The position numbers were made by a program, and so were the translations under genes. Positions 1 to 9,835 of a DNA stretch of 64,000 nucleotides are shown one piece after another (positions within the stretch are counted from its first letter, which is position 1; every line of letters starts with the position of its first letter). Below the pieces are notes generated by a model, which saw nothing but the letters and a program-made list of their open reading frames with translations, did no database searches and was not told the origin of the DNA. This DNA comes from Symsagittifera roscoffensis. Its lineage: Eukaryota; Xenacoelomorpha; Acoela; Convolutidae. The DNA is taken from positions 560,001 through 624,000 of the forward strand of contig NC_087064.1 of the NCBI RefSeq assembly GCF_963678635.1, in the 5' to 3' direction.

Positions 1-879
1 TGAGTTACACTCTTTTTTAATTTAGACTTAGTGTCGCGAATATCCGAGTTCGGACCTGTTTTGTTTTGGTCTGGTTTTTTTTTCGAAAGATAAGTTACCA
101 GTGCAGTCACTGGTTCCTAGCTTGTCTCTTAATAACCTAATACCTCTCACTATAATATTTTGACCCCTCCGGATTAGGAACCCTCCGAATTGGAAAAAAT
201 TTTTGACCCCTCCCGATTGGGAGCCCTCCGGTTTTGTAAAAATAGCTTTTCGGAGTTATCCTTAATTTTCAACCTATACCCCTCAGGATACGTTCTTCGA
301 TACTGTTCTGCTGTTTGAATTAACTAGGAAGGATATGTGGTCCTTTCCTACACCCTTCTGGATTGAATTTAAGCCTCTTATTTGACAATTCACACTAACG
401 GTGAAGGGTCTTATCGCTTGCCTAATTTCGGCTCGATTAAGGTTTTCTTGTGCCTTTAGCCTTCACTTTTCGTCTAGAACAGCCTAAAGTCACTATATTC
501 AACCGCTATCAGCTTTTGGTAAGGGTGTAAGGGCTTTCCGAAAAAAAATTATAAAACGTGAAGGGTCTACCCTCCCAAATTGGTGAATTTGCTAAAAACA
601 ATCTCAAAAACTTTTCCCGCTCACTTTTTCGAATAAGTTTTGTTCCTACTAGTAAGCTCAGCTAATTTCTGATCTAATGGTACCAAAATCAACTGGATCT
701 GTCCAGTCGTTCCGAATTTTTCAACCAAAAGGTCTTTTTCCAAATTCAAAAATTTTCTCTCTTATAGGTTACGCCTAATTTTTTTCGCAATTCCGTTCTT
801 TTCGACCTCAAAAATATTGATCCGAGCTCAGAAGGCCTATACTCTTCTATTTCAATGCAAAATACCCAATCTAAAACGC
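1..879. other. gene-free left edge with a recurring CCCTCCGGATTGG-like motif
   Basis: I see no supportable gene here. Open frames are short and lack recognisable domains. The stretch is peppered with variants of a short pyrimidine-rich motif resembling ACCCCTCCGGATTGG, at about 170, 182, 206, 226, 351 and 567. The same motif recurs further right at about 1022, 1499, 1745 and 1774. The rest is AT-rich with short A and T runs. Confidence 0.5.
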
Positions 880-1623
880 TTTACTTCGCGACCTAAAACG
901 CGACCCGATGATAAAATGATCACACATAGAACTGGGTTTGGTAGAGACGGTTAAGAGCATGTAGAGCGTCCAGTTAAGAGCGTCCAGTTGAAAAAAGTTG
1001 CCAAAAATTATACTATTTGGAACCCTCCAGATTGATGAATCCACTGAATCAAACACGTTAAGCTCGATTTCTCTGTAACCCGGAAGGCTTTCGGGAAGCG
1101 GGTTTTAAAACTTGTAGATTCACTAGTGGAAGTTGTCCGAACAACTCTTTTTACTGTCCTAACTCAAAAATTTCGAAAAATTTTCTGATTTTATAGTGTT
1201 TCGTTTTCTCAAAAATTGCGAAAATTCGATTTTTGGTACCAAAATAGTTTCAGCCACTTCTAAAATAAACTTAACCGGTTCTACCTATTATAGAAGTGCA
1301 ATTACGATGTAACACACTAATTTACCGCTTTTTTCCGTTTCAAAAAATATCGACATGTCAAAAATTGCGATTTGTGAGGGAAGCAAAAAATCACTACATT
1401 GACCTTGAACACCGGTCTTTTTACTATGTTTTTTTTTGAAAAGCGGTATAGAAGTTTTATTATCGGCAATATATATATAGTAATACTAATCATACTATAC
1501 CCCTCCGGGTTTGTTCAATATCCGCATATTCGCAGTTCGGTGAAGGGTCACTACAGTGCAGCACTGTCGAGCCCCCAAGAGATTACTATCTTACTTTTTG
1601 TACCAAAAGGGATACAAAACTTA

Positions 1624-1693
1624 CCCAACAGTCGATTGTTGTTGTCGTTGTCGATTGTTAACGATACCCAACAGTCGATTGCTGTTGTCGTTG
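1624..1693. repeat. two-copy 43-bp direct repeat
   Basis: CCCAACAGTCGATTG begins at 1624 and again at 1667. Both are followed by TTGTTGTCGTTG or CTGTTGTCGTTG, giving a 43-bp spacing with one mismatch in the shared block. It lies in a gene-free stretch. Confidence 0.8.
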
Positions 1694-1744
1694 AGCCCCT
1701 TCTTGTTGCTCCTTGTACTGCTTGCCGGATCAGTCTTCTCCCAA

Positions 1745-1797
1745 GACCCTTCCGGATTGAGCGCAAATCAGCAGACCCTTCCGGATTGAGCGCAATT
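1745..1797. repeat. two-copy 29-bp tandem repeat
   Basis: GACCCTTCCGGATTGAGCGC starts at 1745 and is repeated exactly at 1774. This is a tandem version of the CCCTTCCGGATTG motif scattered through the first 2 kb. Confidence 0.85.
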
Positions 1798-1966
1798 TAG
1801 CATTAACGTGCTTAAATACTCAAATAACCCTACAGAACAAGTCTGACAAACGGGCCATAAAAATGATCCTAACAATTCAGACTGATACAAATGCCTATAA
1901 TATATCAATCAACAACAAACGGGGGGGTCGGATCACATCTTGTCTGGTGGGATGATTTCTACTGAT

Positions 1967-2080
1967 TTTATACTTTATAAATTTTTTTGGTTTTTTCGGT
2001 TTTTTTTATGTTTTTTTTTGTTTTTCTTGGGTACTATACTACTTTTTGTTTGGTTTCTTATATAATTTTAAGTGTTTTTG
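1967..2080. repeat. T-rich low-complexity tract
   Basis: Long runs of T are broken by single G, C or A residues (TTTTTTTGG, GTTTTTTTTATG and similar) across about 110 bases. No gene overlaps it. Confidence 0.7.
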
Positions 2081-2644
2081 GTCACAAACCGCTCAGGGAT
2101 TGAGGGGATGGCCGATTCCCCCACCCTTCCTGGTTCGTGAATTTTCGGTCTTAACTAGGTTAAAAAGCTATTCACGGTAATCCGGAAGGCTTCCGCGTTC
2201 CGAACTACCCTTCCGCACCGGCGGTTAAGGCCTTTTAATGGCGTTAATGTGAGCATCCGCTCGGCGCGGAGTGCTCGTTAACGGTTCTGCCGGTCATGAT
2301 GTTAAAAAAGAATAACACCCAGGAGCGCCATAAAAACATCTATGTAACATTCGCCCGGAAGTACATATCGACGGAAAATAGAGCCAAGCTATAAAATTAC
2401 TGGCTAACGTCTAAACAAAGCTCTACATGCTTTTAGCCGTCTCTACCAAAGCCAGTTCTTTTGGTGGTTTTTCTAACATCGGGTCGACAAAAACGTTACT
2501 GCTTTCGGCTTCGGTCAAAACACTCAGATTAACTTTGATACATGCAAAATTAGTGAGCTCAAGGCTGGGTCTCAGTATCCCCAGACCACGAGGTCACTCC
2601 TAAAATCAGGGCTACCACTACTTATTGAGTTATTATTGTTTTTG

Positions 2645-2771
2645 TTCAGTAGATAAAAATCATCATCTCCATCGATGATGAATCAACCCTTTCCCCCAAC
2701 TCCTAGCTTCTCATTCTCGTAATATGAATTCAGATGTTAATTAAATTCAATTCAGGACATAACAGCTAAAA
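2645..2771 (-). repeat. inverted fragment of the LTR-like repeat
   Basis: This stretch is an imperfect reverse complement of 12922-13048, the distal part of the right-hand LTR-like repeat. Shared blocks include AGTAGATAAAAATCATCAT, CCTAGCTTCTC and AATTCAATTCAGGACATAAC. It is therefore an extra, oppositely oriented piece of the same repeat family, probably a solo-LTR remnant. Confidence 0.75.
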
Positions 2772-2798
2772 GTTTGTATAAAATAATATGATTTCCAG

Positions 2799-2850
2799 TT
2801 CCGAGACGGCCTTGCAACTATTGTAGCTACACAATAGTTGCAACTCGGAA
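2799..2850. repeat. strong hairpin / cruciform-forming palindrome
   Basis: TTGCAACTATTGT (2812-2824) pairs perfectly with ACAATAGTTGCAA (2831-2843) around the six-base loop AGCTAC. Outside it, TTCCGAG (2799-2805) pairs with CTCGGAA (2844-2850), leaving a six-base bulge (ACGGCC) on the left. The total is a 20-bp stem in otherwise non-coding sequence. Confidence 0.85.
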
Positions 2851-2859
2851 CGGTCTCTG

Positions 2860-3346
2860 CTACTGCTGCTTTTCTCCGATTCTGATTCTCAAGTTTTTCG
2901 TTGTTGTCATTGTCGCAACTAATGTTGTTATGTTGTTATTCAGGTTTTTCTCCAAAATGGCCGTTTTTGACGTTTCTTAGAATTATTACGTCATCATTTC
3001 GAATTTTTAAAATTTAGTAATTTCCGAATCCTTCAGCCTTCACGATTCGTCTAATCGTCTGAAAAACGCTCTTAATCCTTCAAAACCACTAATTCGGAAG
3101 GTTCGCTGCTAAAAACTCGAGACTGCATTTTTGTCCATTCTGGTCGAATGTCACACATATTCTGGAGTTGAGTGTGCCATTCCCCCGGGTTGGCACAGTC
3201 GAACCCACCGACGAGAATGAAAACAGGCATTCGCGACGTTAGCCACGAACTCGTTACGAAAAAGAGGCTATGCATATTCCAGAATTTTAAATTTTCTTAT
3301 TTTCGATTGGAACTGGAAAATTTCTCAGACCACCATGGCTCCAAAC
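2860..3346. other. no gene seen
   Basis: This is gene-free sequence between the hairpin and the left LTR-like repeat. Short open frames exist on both strands but have no domain, splice context or repeat partner. Confidence 0.5.
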
Positions 3347-3868
3347 TGCATGGCAACATCGTTTTTTTTTTGTAACAGCTGAATGAGAGAATTGGCAGTT
3401 TCGACGGATTAACAGAGCTAATTGTGCAATTTGACGAATTGGGAGAGGTTAATTTGAAATGACCAAGTAGTTTTTGAAAATTCGTTCGAAAATAAAGACA
3501 CGTCACTACCTTGAAATTTCGCGAACAATGAAAACCGCGAAATTGAGACCGGACCAATTTTTGCTAGAAAACAGCAACAGTGACTCTCGTTGCTGTAAAA
3601 AATAGTGAGAACTAAATTGAAACTACGATCGAGACTGTCCAAATTGTAACGATTGAAACTGTACAATCGTTACCGAGCATTTCCCGAGAATTAGTAAGGG
3701 TATCGGGAGGATTTTTCTACCCCCCCCCCCCCGGGATGACGACAAGACCGCTCTTAGTCCGGGTTCCAGAACCACCCGGAAGGGTCTCGGTAAGAAACTA
3801 AAACTGCATTTAAACAACTTCCAGCTTCCGGTTATGACCTGAATTGAATCAAATAGTATTAAACCACA
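3347..3868 (+). repeat. left LTR-like direct repeat (truncated by N gap)
   Basis: It matches 12453-12969 along its whole length with scattered substitutions. Shared landmarks are TGTAACAGCTGA, AAAATAAAGACACGTCA (with an AATAAA at 3491), AGCAACAGTGACTCTCG, ACTGTACAATCGTTAC and TTCCAGAACCACCCGGA. It begins with TG and contains a polyadenylation hexamer, as expected of an LTR. The right end disappears into the N run. A run of 13 or so C residues at about 3721 is present here but not in the right copy. Confidence 0.75.
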
Positions 3869-4068
3869 NNNNNNNNNNNNNNNNNNNNNNNNNNNNNNNN
3901 NNNNNNNNNNNNNNNNNNNNNNNNNNNNNNNNNNNNNNNNNNNNNNNNNNNNNNNNNNNNNNNNNNNNNNNNNNNNNNNNNNNNNNNNNNNNNNNNNNNN
4001 NNNNNNNNNNNNNNNNNNNNNNNNNNNNNNNNNNNNNNNNNNNNNNNNNNNNNNNNNNNNNNNNNNNN
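3869..4068. other. assembly gap (200 N)
   Basis: Exactly 200 undetermined bases, so probably a fixed-size placeholder. It hides the end of the left LTR-like repeat and any primer-binding site. Confidence 0.99.
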
Positions 4069-4136
4069 GTTTGATATACAAAAAACAGTTAAATCAAGAA
4101 CAGTTTGATATACAAAAAACAGTTAAATCAAGAACA
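4069..4136. repeat. 34-bp perfect tandem repeat abutting the gap
   Basis: GTTTGATATACAAAAAACAG starts at 4069 and again at 4103, giving two identical 34-bp units directly against the N run. It could be a real leader repeat or a scaffolding artefact in which the same contig end was written twice. Confidence 0.85.
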
Positions 4137-4225
4137 TATTCATGGAAGTTCCAGACAAGGACATACGAGCCTGTTTTAACCAAACGACAAGGTGTCCAGC
4201 AATAAACAGGCAGCAACCGCCGCTC

Positions 4226-4770
4226 AACCGCCGCTCGGAACGTCGCATTTGATATTAGGTGACAGTCTAGTGAGAGTAGTGCAGTGGATCACAACGATGA
4301 TGGCCTTCGGAGCGCCGCAGTGGCCAAGTGCTATCGGATGGTGTAGTTGATGAATCCGGAAAGAATAGTGGATATAACGTTTTGATAGGCACAAACAACG
4401 TGTCCAGGAGCTCAGACACAGAACAAGCTCTATGGGATTCGATGCTGGTGTGTGCCTATTCGACACACTTTGGCAGAAGTTTCGGCGCGGTACTAATAGT
4501 TTGCACCATACCAATGAGTACGAGGACGCTATCGTCCACTGGAAGAAGGCACAACGAAAGAGTCGTCAGATGGAACAACATGGTGCGAAATCTGGCAAGT
4601 CGCAACGCTGGACGAATAATCTTGATGGGCTTAGAGCAAGAACTGAGAGCTCTGGATCAAGCCAGATTCACCACTGTTGAGATGTATTTTGATTGTATAA
4701 GGGGTCAAAGCTAGATGTATCGTTTCTTCCAGGAGCCACTAGATGAGCTGGAAGTAGAAATTTTTGGATA
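4226..4770 (+). pseudogene. SGNH-hydrolase-like domain 1 (broken)
   Basis: The SGNH fold is used by GDSL esterases and lipases, and relatives occur inside some retroelement proteins. Here block I reads LILGDSLVRV (G-D-S at 4258-4266, carrying the would-be catalytic Ser) in one frame. About 60 bases on, the reading moves to the next frame and gives VLIGTNNVSRSS (block III-like GTNN at about 4388-4399), VLIVCTIPMS and RRHNERVV, ending at a stop at 4714. The final Asp-x-x-His block is not recognisable. The same protein is visible on the minus strand at 27.8-28.18 kb (MMMGTNDVLRG, ICTVPIN, RRNINERV), which supports real descent from a coding sequence. At least one frameshift makes this copy non-functional as it stands. 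Whether the ancestor was an active esterase is unknown. Confidence 0.7.
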
Positions 4771-5322
4771 CGGGAGCACTTAGAATAGAAGAAGCAACAG
4801 ACGTACCGGCAATCTTGATCTTTGTGCCTTCTAATTTGGAGACACGCCTGAGATCAGTCCAAGCCAAGTCATAGGCGCTGCAGAGCTCCAGCGAGCAGGA
4901 GCCAAGGTTGGACGTACTGAACTGACTAGTTGAAGCACCGGTGAGGAGGACCATTCATCCTCGACGACGGTTGGTTTCCATCAATCAAACGATGGACACG
5001 ACCTCAGGCACCTCGAGATCTGAGACGAAGAATACGAGCAGGGAGGATCTACGTTCTGAGAGAAGTTCTAGGATGTGGTCGAGACCCATAACGTCCCCTG
5101 GCATGTTTATAAACAAAGCCTGATGAAAATAAACCATCAAACAGTAAGATTTGCGGCTGATGAATGGGGCAAGGAGCAAAATGAATGGGGCGATCCTTTC
5201 CATAAATGGACTGTCCAGTAAATGCCAGACCTTTACAGCACGTGATAATGAACCATAGTGAACAGAAAAGAGAAGAGAAGTCAGGAAGATTTTTGACGGT
5301 TAGAGCACCAACATGACAACAT
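4771..5322 (+). pseudogene. degenerate linker between the two SGNH-like domains
   Basis: The stretch reads as short plus-strand pieces rich in Ser, Thr, Arg and Glu (for example TSRSETKNTSREDLRSERSS at about 5000-5060), with several stops. The composition suggests a disordered linker. No domain is recognised, and there is no visible counterpart in the minus-strand copies, where this part is missing or too diverged. Confidence 0.35.
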
Positions 5323-6420
5323 GTGAAGATGTTCAAGCAAGTGCGAGCGCCTCCAGCTCACCTAAAACAAAGAGCTTATCCGAAATCAGTAGCCCAAGAA
5401 TGTGATGTCGAGCGATACGGCGATCTGAAACTTCGAATACATGAGACTATCTTCGCGGCATACGACAAAACAGAAATGAAGAGAGCAAAGATGTTGGTGG
5501 TTGCGAGCTCGGAATTTGCGCATACCTCTCAGTCCTTGTTTTGACCTGACATAAGAATGTTGACAGGAACCCACCTGGATTTGATGCAATCCACATCAAT
5601 GGCAATTGGGGTTCAACGGCAAACCAAAATGAACCCAATAACAACCGTGTTTGCCGGTCATAAACGATCACCTGCATATAGGGGTTTCCTGAGCAGACTC
5701 GGGGAGCCTACAACGGCGGAAGGTGCGGTATGGCCAGCAATCAGAGACATTTGTGAGTCACCGGGTGAGATCATAGATGTGTTAAAAGATGGCGGATTCC
5801 AGAAAATAACACCAAAAGCAGTATTCGTGTTGTCTCCGGATTATGCTCATCTCGCGGATGGATGAAAATTCGTGTATGCAATGATAGCATTACTCTCGGA
5901 AGGGAAATATGATGTGATCATACCCGCCCCAAACCGCAAATTGGAAGCGAAAAACCTGAGACCACTTCGGTCAGAATTGCCGGCAGTATGGTCGGATATC
6001 CCAAATGCCATGAGAGGACTCAAGGATCACTCGCTGCACAGGCTAGTAATGAATGAAGCATTGGGATTAGAACTGTCCAATTTCAGCAGACAGCTCAAAT
6101 TGAAGCCAGGAATCCACGACGATCATCGAGTGATAGTAGGAAGGTCTAATTATGTGGTTCAGAGGAATGGAGATAAAGGAAGAAGGAGAAAAGAAACAAA
6201 AGGCCAAAGAAACGAAAGCTCACTTGATAGCTTTGGTTTTACGAACGAAGCCAGAGGCAAACAAGGAGCTGCACTTTGACCACTTGAATAGCAGGATTGG
6301 GCATCGACGCTTTCGAGCGAGGCCCAGCGAGGATCACAAAGATTCATGCCTACCTGGTGAAGGAGTTGAACTTCGCAGAGAATGCGGAAGAAAACTGTGC
6401 AGAATTTGTAAAATGGGATG
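5323..6420 (+). pseudogene. SGNH-like domain 2 (broken)
   Basis: Block I-like AKMLVVASSEFAHTS (about 5490-5535) parallels ARVIIVASSDSAGHQ on the minus strand at 20.0 kb. TTVFAG at 5647 onward, read into the next frame as INDHLH, parallels LLLFAGMNDHLY at 19.85 and 27.3 kb (block III, G-x-N-D). Downstream, EGAVWPAIRDI, KAVFVLSPDYAHL, KFVYAMIALLSEGKYDV, RSELPAVWSDI and LELSNFSRQLKLKPG follow, ending with DDHRVIV, which could contribute the Asp/His block. LEFSNFVWYLQLKP at about 19.6 kb on the minus strand matches the late part. One in-frame stop (5863) and the block III frameshift interrupt it. SGNH assignment rests on spacing and motif character, so it is less secure than domain 1; the homology between loci is clear. 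Confidence 0.65.
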
Positions 6421-7160
6421 TGCCAAATAACACTTGAGGTATTCTGGACGCAGGACGTAACAGGAGAAGATGGTTTTGAGAGAATTGATAGCATGTTAGA
6501 AGGGTTGGGATCAGGATGGACCGTGTCCTTCCTGGCGAAAATCTACCCGGCACTCTCTCGCTACCTAATAAGGGAATTTCTGAAAGCAGTTACCGAATTG
6601 GACATTTTAGTGGTCCTGGCGTTGTTCCTGACTTTTGTAGTAGAAAATTTTGTTAAAAGACCAGTGGCACTGCTCACCGAAGGGATACAGAATATCCGGC
6701 TGGACGGACTCCTGACGTTAATTGCGATCAAGCACGGGAATTTGGGAGGACTCATGAATTTGACCCCTACCTCAAAAAAATGAGAGAGAATGTGAAAAAC
6801 TTTGATATAAAGCGATCCACTGACTTTTGGACTAAAGTAAAAGATCTAAGACATACTCTGATCCAATACCTCTCATACAACAGAATGGCTTTGGAACTGG
6901 AGAAGGCAAAACAAAAAAAGTAAGAAGATGTGCGACGTCATGTAGGAGGCATGCCCCTACTAATTGAATTAAGTCTAACTATGAGGACAGATCCTTTAGC
7001 GTTAATCAGAGGAACCACTGAGTTTATGACGACGATAAACGGTTCAGCAGTGACCTTTGTGTTCCCTGATGTTAAGTGAAAGTATACAGCATGTCGGTGT
7101 TGCACCTGAACCTCATTTCAGCAGTGAACGGGAGCTTAATCAATTGTTGAGAGCAAGATA
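6418..7160 (+). pseudogene. hydrophobic segment and conserved block of the same protein
   Basis: 6418-6783 is open and reads VFWTQDVTGEDGFERID, then ELDILVVLALFLTFVVENF (one possible membrane-spanning or buried segment near 6597-6653). It continues through stops to GMPLLIELSLTMRTDPLAL followed by IRGTTEF (about 6948-7025). The last block is homologous to GMRLLTGLCPAMTSDSLAV plus IRGSNVY on the minus strand at about 18.65-18.73 kb. The order of blocks relative to SGNH-like domain 2 is the same at both loci, so this is one long protein. I do not recognise a known domain here. Confidence 0.5.
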
Positions 7161-8200
7161 AGCTACGTAAATTGACGAATGAAGAGTTATTGTTCATGAA
7201 GATAGCGGAGCCAGAGATGACTGCAGTCAACTTCAACGACCTTTTCCGTGATCAAATGGGCAAAATCGATAAAGGGCACATTGAAGTGTTCCCGAATTTG
7301 AGGCCTCATGATAAAACGAACAGCGGGATAACAAAAATTCCTCGTTTAGTGGCCTCATTCCAAAAAGAAGAAACCAATGACTGGGGCGATTACAGAAAGC
7401 TGCTAGAAGAAATACGTGATTTCTTTTGATCAGAAGGATGTTGCGCGAAGCAGACTCCGTAGTACAAACTCCCAGGCTGAGAGCCTTCGAAACCAATGAA
7501 CAGAAGATGGCAAACTTCTTCGACTCGATAGACCCGTTCTGCATGGGCAGAAACGATGCCGTCCTGCAATACACGCAATTTGCATATGCGGATGAGTCGA
7601 CGAGGTGACGAATGAAAAATGCGGCGACTCTGAAACCCGGAAGATTTGAGGAAGATTGTACCAATAAAGATCTGGCGCCAATGATCATGAGAGGCAAGGA
7701 GGACTTGCAATACGCCGCGCTAATCGTGATGACTGTGAAACCAGAATTGGCGATAAAAGGGAAACTACTGACTAGGACTGCACTAGCACCATTCGACTGT
7801 GAGGAAGGAAAGATAAAGCACGAAGAAGAAGAATATAAATCAGCTGGCCAGCTAGTTGTGCCGAAGTTTCCTGACGAGTTGATGAATGAAGAGCAAGGAC
7901 ATTCAGGGTCAGGGAGAAATCAGAAACGAGACGATAAGAAGGAAGAAGACCGTCGACCGGAAGAACCAATGGAACAGAATTCCGAATTAGCGGGAAAGGA
8001 TGGCGATAAAAACTCGACAGGTGGAGTGTCCAGCCTAAACTTTAATGTCTTGGACGACTACGAAATCGGAACAGAAACTTAACCAGCGGAAGATGAATTT
8101 TCCACGCTGGAACCTCCCTCAGCCTTCAAGCACTTAAGTCGAAATTTGCCGGAGAGCAGCTCTCCTGGTAAATTTAAAACCACCGAAATAAAACGTATAA
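7161..8200 (+). pseudogene. acidic, lysine-rich segment, function unknown
   Basis: Consecutive open pieces at 7172-7429, 7426-7608 and 7612-8082 are separated by single stops or frame changes. The first reads NEELLFMKIAEPEMTAVNFN and EVFPNLRPHDKTNSGITKIP. The last ends in a strongly charged tract (SGRNQKRDDKKEEDRRPEEP) typical of disordered protein. No family was recognised. The unbroken run of plausible coding on one strand and the position between better-supported blocks are the reasons for calling it part of the element protein. Confidence 0.35.
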
Positions 8201-8760
8201 TGGAAGCCCCGCGTAGGAGAAGAATAGAACGCGCAGCCCGGGTAACTTCATGGGAACCTTGCTAGAAGAAGAGTGGGACGTTTACATCAGGAATTATGAA
8301 AATAAAACAGGCTGTAATGGACAAAGCTGCTTTCATGGAAGAGGTCTGGACAGTAGTGCAGTGCTATGGGACCCAGACGATGTTGAAAACAGGTCTCAAC
8401 AGACAACTGATGCGGGAAACCCTTGATAAGTTGAATGAATGTAAAGGGAGAATGAACGAATTGTTGATTGATTCGGCCACTGACGAAAGTGAAGTTACTT
8501 CTTCGATCAAGGCGACGCAGCAACAAGGCAGCGATAAAGTCGTATACCTGTCCAGAACTCGAAAAGAGACGATGCAATCGAAAGTGGTGATCGACAAAAT
8601 TAACGACCTGAAGATGAAATTGGGAAGCGAAGTGACGTTAAGGAAAACTGGAAAGCCAAAAGTAGATTTAGAAATCTCGGCAAAAGCTGGCAACTCAGCC
8701 AAACAAAAGCGTGTGTAAGAGGTCATGGTCATGGAACAAGGCGACAACCGATTGCCTGGC
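8201..8760 (+). pseudogene. charged, probably helical segment, function unknown
   Basis: An open frame at 8296-8718 (140 residues) is rich in Lys, Glu, Ser and Thr with heptad-like hydrophobics (LMRETLDKLNECKGRMNELL), suggesting coiled coil. It ends in a basic patch (AGNSAKQKRV). It has no recognised domain and lies in line with the flanking pieces of the element protein. Confidence 0.35.
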
Positions 8761-9320
8761 TCAGGTAGAACACTGACCGACGTGACAATGGTGCCACCGA
8801 TCCTCATCGCATGATTAAGATCAGCCAGTTACAAGACCAAGAGAAGTGACCGTACTCTGACATGAGCTACATTTGAGATAGAAACAATCAGCCAGTGTGG
8901 TGAGAGACCATCTTGCGTGAACCATGGTAAGGGAAGCGTCGTAGGACAGTTGATCCCAGTGCAGTATAACCGATTGACAGTATCGGACGCTGTCTCGATT
9001 GACGAGCCCGGTGGTGGATACACGGAGATAGTGGAGTACAGAAACTCGGTTAGAGGACACCTAATCGCTCTAGAAAACAAAAGTGCCATGGAATGATACC
9101 TGGAGGAGATGATACAAGGCCGAACAAAGAAACAGAAGGCGTACGGATCATTGCTCTCCTCTGAAATACACGCAGAAACAATAGATCAGTTGGTGAGTTT
9201 ACCATGGAGAGCGGTGGTATTACGTCACTTTGAAGAGGAAATGGAACCAATCCGAATATACATGCTACGATAGCGGTACCGTACGTCAAGACGTAGCTGC
9301 AATTTAGGCTTCCTTGGTGC
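8761..9320 (+). pseudogene. unknown element protein piece
   Basis: Between stops the plus strand reads SVVGQLIPVQYNRLTVSDAV and SIDEPGGGYTEIVEYRNSV, then RTKKQKAYGSLLSSEIHAET (8930-9210). The sequence looks protein-like but no family is recognised. Several stops and at least one frame change show decay. Confidence 0.3.
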
Positions 9321-9835
9321 ATGACCGATTTGACAATGGAAGAATATGACTCGGAAGAAGGAAAAAGATCAAAAGAAGAGAAGGTACCTTTTATGACACT
9401 TTATGAGAGACCTCATGATCCAAGAAGTGGCGGCAGTAGCGTGCGCGAAACGGCGGGACGCTCTCTGTTTCGTCCGGTTCATGTTAGAGTAAATGTCGGT
9501 GCCAGCGCTGAATACTTGTGCCAAAATGCTGAAAGAAGATAGTGATCTAGCGAGGACCTTGCTCTTACAAGCGCTGTTAGACATACATCAGAGTAAACCG
9601 TTGCGAGTGAATATGAAGAAGACTAAAGAACTGGAAACATTGAAGAAAGTCGATGAAATGCGAAGATTCTCAAATGAAGAGCTTAGGCTCCAAGAGAATT
9701 AATGGGAGCACTGCTGAAGTCAAGTTAGTTTTGTGGACCGATTACAAAAAAAAATTGTATCATTTTGTGTCTGGAGCTGTAGGAATGTCATACAACCCTT
9801 CCATTAACGAAGACACACGTGATTGTTACTTTGAT
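9321..9835 (+). pseudogene. unknown element protein piece
   Basis: Two overlapping open pieces (9321-9542 and 9493-9702) include ALNTCAKMLKEDSDLARTLL and KKTKELETLKKVDEMRRFSN, a helical, charged segment. They probably derive from one frame split by a frameshift near 9500. No domain is recognised. Confidence 0.3.

Larger units (their letters stand above)
880..2510. repeat. region bounded by inverted arms of about 130 bp
   Basis: The bases at about 880-1010 reappear as an imperfect reverse complement at about 2385-2510. The clearest core is GGTTTGGTAGAGACGG near 937, matched on the other strand near 2440, with CGACCCGATG also paired further out. The enclosed 1.4 kb has no recognisable transposase or other gene. 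The arrangement could be a decayed non-autonomous DNA element (terminal inverted repeats) or two oppositely oriented insertions of one dispersed repeat. No target-site duplication was found. Confidence 0.4.

Noticed and set aside
3623-4081. Open frames running through the first N gap
   Set aside because: They are open only because N codons are not stops.
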